Shown: piece by piece, positions 7,776-13,796 of the stretch | Numbering within the stretch: the first letter of the stretch is position 1 | Layout: each line of letters starts with the position of its first letter | DNA from: Ralstonia sp. 25mfcol4.1 | GTDB taxonomy: Bacteria > Pseudomonadota > Gammaproteobacteria > Burkholderiales > Burkholderiaceae | DNA length: 64,000 nt | Direction of reading: 5' to 3' | Assembly (NCBI RefSeq): GCF_900104095.1 | Contig: NZ_FNJO01000001.1 | Span: 496,001 to 560,000, forward strand | Program-made: the position numbers and the translations under genes | Notes under the pieces: model-generated | What the model saw: only the letters and a program-made list of their open reading frames with translations | Databases searched by the model: none | What the model was told of the DNA's origin: nothing

Positions 7776-9053
7776 ATGTGGCGGAAAGCAATCGTCGTGT
7801 CGCTACTGGCGCTGCTGGAAACCGGCGCAGGAATCGATGGCGCGTCGCACGGGCCGCCCGCGGACAGCCTGACGCGCTGGTTCGCCCAGGCCGGCCACGC
7901 GCTGCTGCCATCGGCAACGGCCGGCATCCTGCCGAAAAACAGCGATGAGCAGTACGAACTGTCGTTCTGGGATTCGATCAAGAACAGCAACTACGCCGCC
8001 GACTACGAGGCCTACCTGAAGCAGTATCCGAACGGACGCTTTGCCGCGCTGGCAAAGTCGCGGCTCGATCGCATCAAGGCCAGTGCGCCCGCGCCGGCTG
8101 CATCGGCACCGGCAACGTCATCGGCCCCGCCCAGGCCCGAGCCGAAGACCCAGGCGAAGACAGAGTCCACGCCGCCCGCCGCCAGCAAGCCGCCCCCTGC
8201 CCCCACCCCGCCGGCCACGGCCCCGGGCCAGCCTCGCACACGCGCCGGCGGCGCCATCGCGCAGGGCACCGTCACCTTTCCGGCGGAAGGCAAGGAGGCC
8301 CCCGCATCCGGCGCCGCAAAGCCGGCCGATGCCAAGGGCGGCGAATCGCGCGACTGTCCGCAGTGTCCGCTGATGATCGGGCTCAATCCCGGCGCCTTCA
8401 CGATGGGCAGCAACACCAGCGACCCGGCCGAGAAACCGCCGCATCACGTGAACGTCGGCCACGCGTTCGCCATCGGCAAATACGAGGTCACGGTCGAGCA
8501 ATGGAACGCCTGCGTCGATGCCAACGCCTGCCCGCGCATTGCCACCAATCCGCCTGAGGCCAGGACGGCACCGGCGCGCGACATCAGCTGGGATGACGCG
8601 CAGCAGTACGTGGCCTGGCTGTCGAAGACCACCGGCAAGAACTACCGGCTGCCCACCGAGGCCGAGTGGGAATACGCGGCGCGCGGCGGCACCAGCACCG
8701 CATTCTGGTGGGGCGACCGGATGAGCAAGGGCAACGCCAACTGCAAGGATTGCGGCGATCCGTGGAGCGATGCCGCGCCAGCCAATGTCGGATCGTTCGC
8801 GGCCAATCCGTTCGGACTCCACGACATGAACGGCAGCGTCTGGGAATGGGTGGCCGACTGCTGGCACAGCTCGTACAAGAACGCGCCGACCGATGGTCGC
8901 GCATGGGAAGAGCCGGCCTGCACGGCGCGCGTGATACGTGGCGGCTCGTGGCGCGAGGGGGCCAGCTACATGGTGTCTTCCACGCGCTTCAAGTACAGCA
9001 CCAGCGTGCGGCAGTCGCAGAACGGCTTCCGCGTGGTGCGCGAGGCGAAGTAG
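7776..9053 (+). CDS. Membrane-anchored FGE/sulfatase-modifying-factor-like (SUMF1) domain protein
   Basis: A 425-residue protein. An N-terminal hydrophobic segment ([19 protein letters not shown]) suggests a signal or anchor. Next comes a helical motif of the type [27 protein letters not shown], common in front of FGE and caspase-like domains, then a Pro/Ala-rich linker (about 100-190). The C-terminal 235 residues are an FGE-like domain: [52 protein letters not shown] and NGFRVV. True formylglycine enzymes carry two catalytic cysteines after the RGGS motif; here that stretch ([16 protein letters not shown]) has none, so it is probably a binding or structural domain. Start chosen for GAAGGGGG before ATG 7776. 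It ends tail-to-tail with the kinase, seven bases apart. Confidence 0.87.
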   Translation: MWRKAIVVSLLALLETGAGIDGASHGPPADSLTRWFAQAGHALLPSATAGILPKNSDEQYELSFWDSIKNSNYAADYEAYLKQYPNGRFAALAKSRLDRIKASAPAPAASAPATSSAPPRPEPKTQAKTESTPPAASKPPPAPTPPATAPGQPRTRAGGAIAQGTVTFPAEGKEAPASGAAKPADAKGGESRDCPQCPLMIGLNPGAFTMGSNTSDPAEKPPHHVNVGHAFAIGKYEVTVEQWNACVDANACPRIATNPPEARTAPARDISWDDAQQYVAWLSKTTGKNYRLPTEAEWEYAARGGTSTAFWWGDRMSKGNANCKDCGDPWSDAAPANVGSFAANPFGLHDMNGSVWEWVADCWHSSYKNAPTDGRAWEEPACTARVIRGGSWREGASYMVSSTRFKYSTSVRQSQNGFRVVREAK

Positions 9054-9060
9054 CTGGCGG

Positions 9061-11238
9061 CTACTTCGCGCGCGTGGCGATCTGCACGATGTCCGCGCTG
9101 ACCTGGTCGCGCCCGTGCTTGCTGGCCATCTGCGCCAGCGGCTTTTCCAGCGCCTTCAGGTACTCCTGGCGGGTCTCGAACTCGGGGCGCCGTGCGGTGA
9201 ACAGCGGCGCCGGCGTGGTCAGCAGCACCACGAGTTCGGTGCCGAACGGCTTCGAGATGACCCAGTCGCCGCTGTCCCCAACGGTCGCGCTGTAGCTGGC
9301 CGGCGCCTGGTTGCCCTGGATGCGCCCGCTGGGCACCAGGTGCGCCACCTTGCCATCGGCCGAGAAATAGTCGACGTAGACATACGAGTCGTGCGGCGGC
9401 GTATTGATGTCCAGCACCAGCGGCGCGCCTTCGGTCAGTTGCGTCCCGCCGCGCGTGCGCAGTACCGCACCGGCGGGCTCACCCGCCTTCCGGCTGCCTG
9501 ACCAGTACGGCGCCACCAGCTTCACCACGTCGCATTTGTCGCTGGTGAGCGGCTGGGCATCGAGCTTCAGCGTGCGCACGCCCGCGATCTTGCCCAGTTT
9601 GTCGCGCAGGCCGCCCAGCGCCGATTCGCCGACATAGCCGCCTACCTGCAGCGTATTGCCGTCGATCCTGGCCTTCAGCAGCGAGCACGGCGTGGCAGCG
9701 ATCACCTGCGCGACGGCTTCGGGCTTGACCGGCACGGCCTCTTCCGGCGGCGCGGGCGCGGCGGACGGCGCTGGCGCCGCCGCCTGGGTCGGCGGTGTGC
9801 CTTGCGTCGACGGCATGTGGCTGCGCCACATGTACACCAGTACCCCCGTGGCCAGCGCCACGCCGGCGATCACGCTGCCCGCGATCACGGGCAGGCGAAT
9901 GTTGGTGGCCTGCGCTTCACCGCCCAGCCCGGCCAGGAATTGCTTGACCGTGGGCGTGCGGGTCGCGCGGTCCAGCGACAGCGCCTGGCGCAGCACCTTC
10001 CACTGCCCGCGCGACAGTGTTTTCGGTGGCTCGGGCTTCAGGTTCTTTGCGCGCGCCTCGGTAGCCGCCACGCGGTTGTAAGGGTGCCGGCCGGTCAGCA
10101 GTTCGTAGCTGACGCAGCCCAGCGCGTAGATATCGTCACGCGGATCGGGCTCGCGGTGCTCGAACATCTCCGGGCTGGCGTAGGCCGGCGTCATGCCGCC
10201 CAGCGACCCCGGATCGAACACGGTCTGGTCGGCATCGTCGGCAGGCTGCTGGAAGCCGCGCGCGATGCCGAAGTCGATCACCTTGACCTCGCCGCGATCG
10301 GTCAGGAACACATTGGCCGGCTTGAAGTCGCAATGCACGAAGCCCCGTTCGTGCGCGTAGGCCAGCGCGCTGCCCATGCCGACGATGATCGGCATCGCCT
10401 TCGCATAAGGCAGGCCCTGGAATTCCGGCGAGCGCAGCACACGGTTGAGCGACTTGCCCTGCAGGTATTCCATGGTCAGGAAGACCGTGGGGCCGTCGCG
10501 GTCGAAGTCGTACACCGTGACGATATTGCGGTGGGCCAGCTGCTGGGCCTTGCGCGCCTCGCGCTGGAGCGCGATCAGCGATTTCGGGTGCCCGCTGAAC
10601 TGCATGTTCAGCACCTTGATGGCGATATAAGGCTTGCGGTCCGACGCTTCGAGCTTGCGCAGGTCGAGCGCCTTGTACACGGTGCCCATGCCGCCCACGC
10701 CCAGGCACTCTTCGAGCACGAAACGGCCGTTCAGGGTATCGCCCACGCCCTTTGTCGGACCGGACGGGATGAAGCCGCCCGTGAAATGCCCGCTCTGTCC
10801 GCCAGTGTTGCTGCCGGTATTGCTGCCCGTGTTGCTCCCTGTGTTGCTGCCGGTATTGCCGGTGTATCCACCCGTCATGCCGCCCGTGGCGCCGGTAGTC
10901 CCGGCATAACCGGGCGGCGGCATCGGCCGATCCAGTGGCTCGGGCTCGATGCGCGTTTCCTCGCCGGGCAGCTCGGTGCGCCCATCGCTGCGCACATCGT
11001 GCTGCGCCGGGCCAACGGGGTCGAACTGCGTGGCCACGTGCGAATCGATGCGATGCATGACTTCGGCGTAGACGGCCGGCGGCAACGGAAAGCGCGTGTG
11101 CTCCTCGGAAAGCACGCGGGCAAACTGCGTGGAGTCGGTCTGATCGTCCTTCAGGGCCGTATCCACCGATGCGAGGAATTCGTCGCGGCTCAGGCTCCCG
11201 CGCTGAAAATTCCGTATGAGTTCGGTCAGGCTGGACAT
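9061..11238 (-). CDS. Transmembrane Hanks-type Ser/Thr protein kinase with DUF4384-like C-terminus
   Basis: A 725-residue protein. Residues 1-70 are a helical N-terminal segment. Residues 126-147 are an Asn-Thr-Gly-Ser repeat. The kinase domain runs about 171-440: glycine loop LGVGGMGTVY, Lys208 in AIKVL, catalytic HCDFKPANV (Asp304, with Cys in place of the usual Arg of HRD), DFG at 322-324, and an APE-like ASPE. A single membrane segment at about 450-471 is followed by a Pro/Ala linker and a probable periplasmic domain ending in a DUF4384-like part (YVDYFSADGKVAHLVPSG, PFGTELVVLL, RPEFE). Start ATG 11238 was preferred over ATG 11247; both are weakly supported. FHA domains at 1334-3973 are the obvious readers of its phosphorylation (inference). 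Confidence 0.9.
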   Translation of the reverse strand: MSSLTELIRNFQRGSLSRDEFLASVDTALKDDQTDSTQFARVLSEEHTRFPLPPAVYAEVMHRIDSHVATQFDPVGPAQHDVRSDGRTELPGEETRIEPEPLDRPMPPPGYAGTTGATGGMTGGYTGNTGSNTGSNTGSNTGSNTGGQSGHFTGGFIPSGPTKGVGDTLNGRFVLEECLGVGGMGTVYKALDLRKLEASDRKPYIAIKVLNMQFSGHPKSLIALQREARKAQQLAHRNIVTVYDFDRDGPTVFLTMEYLQGKSLNRVLRSPEFQGLPYAKAMPIIVGMGSALAYAHERGFVHCDFKPANVFLTDRGEVKVIDFGIARGFQQPADDADQTVFDPGSLGGMTPAYASPEMFEHREPDPRDDIYALGCVSYELLTGRHPYNRVAATEARAKNLKPEPPKTLSRGQWKVLRQALSLDRATRTPTVKQFLAGLGGEAQATNIRLPVIAGSVIAGVALATGVLVYMWRSHMPSTQGTPPTQAAAPAPSAAPAPPEEAVPVKPEAVAQVIAATPCSLLKARIDGNTLQVGGYVGESALGGLRDKLGKIAGVRTLKLDAQPLTSDKCDVVKLVAPYWSGSRKAGEPAGAVLRTRGGTQLTEGAPLVLDINTPPHDSYVYVDYFSADGKVAHLVPSGRIQGNQAPASYSATVGDSGDWVISKPFGTELVVLLTTPAPLFTARRPEFETRQEYLKALEKPLAQMASKHGRDQVSADIVQIATRAK
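10800..10863 (-). repeat. 12-bp tandem repeat inside the kinase gene
   Basis: About five imperfect 12-base units each coding Asn-Thr-Gly-Ser. It forms a low-complexity linker between the N-terminal segment and the kinase domain, and could vary in copy number by slippage. Confidence 0.75.
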
Positions 11239-11540
11239 CCGGTGCATCCCGACATTGGTTGCCGACTGGTGGCGCTGACAAGTGGCGCTTTGGAGGCGGC
11301 ACTGGAGGCGGACCGTTGCGTCACGGCACATTGCCTTCGATGGATACTAGTGCGCACTCCGGCCATCCGCAATGCCGCCCTGTGGTCCTGCGCGCCGCGG
11401 ACGTTGCCGCCCGCCCGACACCCGACACCATTCTGTTGGCGCCGGCCCATCACTCCGCGGGCGCCACGCATCCCCGCCATGCCGGCGCGCATCGCGCCGC
11501 CCGGCGCAAACCCTTGCGCCACAACGGTCCGCAGACTTTT
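11239..11540. other. Divergent intergenic region between kinase and peptide operon
   Basis: About 300 bp, extending to 418 bp with the repeat upstream of peptide 2. It should hold the kinase promoter on the minus strand. I see no convincing gene here; open frames lack coding character and ribosome sites. Confidence 0.55.
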
Positions 11541-11739
11541 TCGGAGGCCATGGCCCGCGCTGGCACGCTTGCTGCGATATCTGGTCCGAGCGCGACACCA
11601 ACCCGATGCTCATCACCCAGACCCAAGCAGTACCTTCCTCTTCCAGGAGACACATCATGACCACGCTGACCATCAAGGACCTGTCCTCGACCGAAACCCT
11701 CGACGCCAAGGCGCTGAACGCCGTGCGCGGCGGCATCGC
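11541..11739 (+). repeat. 199-bp inverted repeat, right copy (promoter plus leader of peptide 2)
   Basis: Matches 6114-6312 in inverted orientation with one mismatch and no gaps. Outside it, similarity decays at once upstream (short A/T-rich drift) and inside the core codons downstream. Confidence 0.9.
11560..11577 (+). promoter_or_regulatory. Candidate sigma-54-type promoter of the peptide 2-5 row
   Basis: CTGGCACGCTTGCTGCG has GG and GC ten bases apart, fitting the -24/-12 spacing with an imperfect -12 box; it is 80 bases before the ATG at 11657 and identical to the element before peptide 1. No classical -35/-10 pair is obvious between it and the start. Low certainty. Confidence 0.4.
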
Positions 11740-11932
11740 CATCCTGCCGATCACCACCGTCTACAGCCCGTTCAAGCTGTCGGTCGACAAGGTATTCAAC
11801 GTCAACCAGTCGAACCAGCAAATGCAGTCGGTGGAGAACTACTTCGGCAATGGCTCTGCCTTCCAGGACCACATGACCAACAACGTCACGACCACCCAGT
11901 CCGCACAGAACAACGTGTACCACCCGGCCTGA
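11657..11932 (+). CDS. Gly-Gly-leader peptide 2 (91 aa), putative type I secretion substrate
   Basis: Shares the entire 26-residue leader (MTTLTIKDLSSTETLD to NAVRGG) with peptide 1. The 65-residue core is polar and Asn/Gln/Thr-rich, with NQSNQQMQSVENYFGNG, then NNVTT repeats, and ends YHPA, three residues longer than peptides 1 and 3. No Cys. AGGAG is seven bases before ATG 11657. It is the first gene of a row of four peptide genes on the plus strand and is divergent from the kinase gene. The core could be released by a C39-type peptidase-ABC transporter acting with the HlyD adaptor. Antibacterial, signalling or adhesive roles are all possible; none is shown. Confidence 0.82.
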   Translation: MTTLTIKDLSSTETLDAKALNAVRGGIAILPITTVYSPFKLSVDKVFNVNQSNQQMQSVENYFGNGSAFQDHMTNNVTTTQSAQNNVYHPA

Positions 11933-11989
11933 GCATCGCCCTTCGCATCCACGCATCGCACCCGCACACTCGCCTACTAGGAGACTGCC

Positions 11990-12256
11990 ATGAGCACCCT
12001 GACCATCCTTGACCTGTCCAGCACCACCACCCTCGAAGCCACGCGCATGCAATCGGTACGCGGCGGCCTGGGCCTGATCGCCCCGTGGACCAGCGTCTAC
12101 GCCCCGGTGAAGCTGTCGTTCGACTCGCACGTCAAGATCGACCAGCAAAACCAGCAGATGCAGCAGGTGGGCAACTACTTCGGCAACGGTTCGGCCTTCC
12201 AGGACCACATGCACAACAACGTGACGACGAACCAGTACGCGCAGAACAACGCCTGA
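11990..12256 (+). CDS. Gly-Gly-leader peptide 3 (88 aa), putative type I secretion substrate
   Basis: Leader of 26 residues (MSTLTILDLSSTTTLEA to QSVRGG) similar to but clearly diverged from peptides 1 and 2. The core (about 62 residues) has APWTSVYAPVKLSFDSH, NQQMQQVGNYFGNGSAFQ and ends YAQNNA. Its final 84 bases are nearly identical to the end of peptide gene 1. It follows peptide 2 by 57 bases, with TAGGAGACTGCC before the ATG. No Cys and no modification enzyme nearby. The shared block NYFGNGSAFQ across peptides 1-3 marks them as one core family, unlike peptides 4 and 5. Confidence 0.82.
   Translation: MSTLTILDLSSTTTLEATRMQSVRGGLGLIAPWTSVYAPVKLSFDSHVKIDQQNQQMQQVGNYFGNGSAFQDHMHNNVTTNQYAQNNA
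12173..12256 (+). repeat. 84-bp block shared with peptide gene 1 (inverted relative to 5930-6013)
   Basis: Three mismatches by eye across 84 bases with 5930-6013 on the opposite strand. This suggests gene conversion or recombination between peptide genes. Confidence 0.85.
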
Positions 12257-12340
12257 GTCCGTCGCCAGCGGCGGGCGCCGGCTTCGAGCCAGCCGCCCGC
12301 TGCGTACCGAACCCGCTGAATCCGCATCAAGGAGTCCACC

Positions 12341-12607
12341 ATGTCATCGATCATCGTCCGCGACCTTGCCGTCAGCAAGGACCTCGACCAACAATCGCTG
12401 TGCGCCATCCGCGGCGGCACGGACTGGTTCGGCAAGATTGCCGCCGCCGGCCCGCTGGTCAACGTCAACATCAACCAGAGCGTGCAGCAGTTCCAGCAGG
12501 TGAACGTCGCCGCCTTCAACAACAACAAGATCGTCGGCGTCGACCTGGGCAACCTTGCGCTCAACGTCAAGCCGACGCAATGGGGCGGCAACCTGGCGGT
12601 GGCTTGA
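12341..12607 (+). CDS. Gly-Gly-leader peptide 4 (88 aa) with a different core
   Basis: Leader of exactly 26 residues (MSSIIVRDLAVSKDLDQQ to CAIRGG), matching the others in layout: [IL]x[IV]xDL, then LD, then [VI]RGG. The core is unlike peptides 1-3: TDWFGKIAAAGPLVNVNI, QSVQQFQQVNV, a run of Asn, then a hydrophobic, Gly/Asn/Val-rich end (WGGNLAVA). It has one Cys, in the leader. AAGGAG precedes ATG 12341, 84 bases after peptide 3. Shared leader with unrelated cores is the usual pattern when one exporter serves several peptides. Confidence 0.78.
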   Translation: MSSIIVRDLAVSKDLDQQSLCAIRGGTDWFGKIAAAGPLVNVNINQSVQQFQQVNVAAFNNNKIVGVDLGNLALNVKPTQWGGNLAVA

Positions 12608-12622
12608 ACGCCGCGCGTCCAG

Positions 12623-12674
12623 GAGCGGTCCTGTCGCGTGCACGGCGCATGCTGCAGGACCGCTCGCCTATACT
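12623..12674 (+). promoter_or_regulatory. Long hairpin followed by a TATACT box before peptide 5
   Basis: Perfect 11-bp arms GAGCGGTCCTG (12623-12633) and CAGGACCGCTC (12655-12665) enclose 21 bases; TATACT follows at 12669-12674. There is no U-run, so it is not a standard terminator. It may be an operator or processing site with a separate promoter for peptide 5. No good -35 is visible. Confidence 0.4.
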
Positions 12675-12758
12675 GAATCGGGCCCGCGCCTGCCCCGGCG
12701 CCGCCCGACCGGCGCCATTCCGGCCGGCCGCGGCAAGGCCCGCATGCTGGAGATCGCC

Positions 12759-12974
12759 ATGGCAGTCATCGTCATCAAGGATTTGTCGGAAAACATGGAC
12801 CTCGATCGCGAGGCCATGACCGCCATCATCGGCGGCGCGCGGCTGGCCGGCAGCTACCGCTGGCAGGCCCACCGGCGCCCCACGCTTACGCGGCTGGTCC
12901 AGTATCCCGAGGGATTCCCCGGCACATCGCAGGTTGCAGGGCAGGAACGGGAGACCACGCCCGCGCGCAAGTAA
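12759..12974 (+). CDS. Gly-Gly-leader peptide 5 (71 aa) with a basic core
   Basis: Leader of 26 residues (MAVIVIKDLSENMDLDRE to TAIIGG) fits the family, except that the residue before Gly-Gly is Ile rather than Arg. The 45-residue core (ARLAGSYRWQAHRRPTLTRL onwards, ending ARK) is Arg-rich and unlike peptides 1-4. ATG 12759 was chosen so that the leader length matches; an in-frame ATG at 12744 is the alternative. GGAG lies eight bases upstream. It sits 151 bases after peptide 4 with a long hairpin between, and a strong terminator follows at 13012. Function unknown. Confidence 0.72.
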   Translation: MAVIVIKDLSENMDLDREAMTAIIGGARLAGSYRWQAHRRPTLTRLVQYPEGFPGTSQVAGQERETTPARK

Positions 12975-13796
12975 GCCAGCGCGCGAGGCCCACTGGTCGG
13001 CATAACAAGAAAAAGCCCGCCAAGCAATTGGCGGGCTTTGGTTGCGGACGGGCCCGGACTTCCTGGGTCTGCGTCACCGGCTGCTTCCGGTCATTCCTGT
13101 GCCAAGCATGTTTCCCATGGATTCCGCCCATGAAGCGGACGCCCATCCGGACCACCCGGACAGTCGGAGGAAACCTGGCAGTGGCATCAATGACCGCAAG
13201 GCCGGAGGCGAGCGGCAAGCGAACCTTGCCAAAGGCAATATCAGCGGGACTTTTTGTCGTCCGCCCCGTACGGGCATAGATGCCCGCGTCTGGAGTATAG
13301 GCACCGGGCCCCGACATGCAAGCGATGCCCCGGCCGCTTTCATTTACGTTTGCTTACGATGTCCCGCGTATTTCCCGCTTGCGCGGTGCAACAAAAAATT
13401 CAGCGTTCTGCTATACTTCGCGCCGTGAGTTTCGCACTGTGAGTACCGCACCACGCCTTGAGGCATCCTGCCGTGGCGTATCCGCTACCTCCCAAGATCT
13501 GCTCCCTGCCTCTGTCATCACACGAAGTATCAGACAGGTGCCTGGCCAGAACGCACCGCTCACCTGACGCTGCCTCGTCTCCGATCCTGATAACAGCCCG
13601 AATTGCTGTTTGCCTGCCAGGGATAATCGGCCGGTTTGCTTGAATCGCCTGCCGCCCCCTGCCTGCCGCCGTCTTGCCAGCTGAGTCTGTCGAACGGCCT
13701 ACCGATTGGCGCCGAAGCCTTTTTAAGACTTTGCACTTGCGCCCACCCCTTTGCGCACAATGCCCTGGGGTGCCATGCATATTTAATACGTACGAC
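12975..13796. other. 822-bp region without a convincing gene
   Basis: Holds the terminator of the peptide row (13012-13039) and, further right, a probable long leader of the rhlE gene. TATACT at 13412-13417 could be a -10 box, giving a leader of about 370 bases, but no good -35 is seen. Short frames on both strands here lack ribosome sites and recognisable products. Confidence 0.5.
13012..13039 (+). terminator. Terminator after the peptide row
   Basis: Twelve-base arms AAAGCCCGCCAA and TTGGCGGGCTTT around a GCAA loop. Symmetric A/T flanks make it usable on both strands. Confidence 0.85.

Noticed and set aside
5930..12256. Pediocin-like YGNGV box in NYFGNGSAF of peptides 1-3
   Set aside because: The resemblance is five residues long, lies in the C-terminal half of the core, and the disulfide cysteines of class IIa bacteriocins are missing.
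1..12974. Type VI secretion cluster, suggested by kinase, FHA and FGE-like genes
   Set aside because: No Tss sheath, Hcp, VgrG, ClpV or TssM-type gene is present; the transport parts are of type I.
5930..12974. NHLP or nif11-type RiPP system
   Set aside because: Leaders are short and unlike nitrile hydratase or Nif11 leaders, and no maturation enzyme is visible.
12886..13317. Minus-strand open frame of 143 codons after the peptide row
   Set aside because: It crosses the strong terminator at 13012 and overlaps peptide 5, with no ribosome site or known domain.
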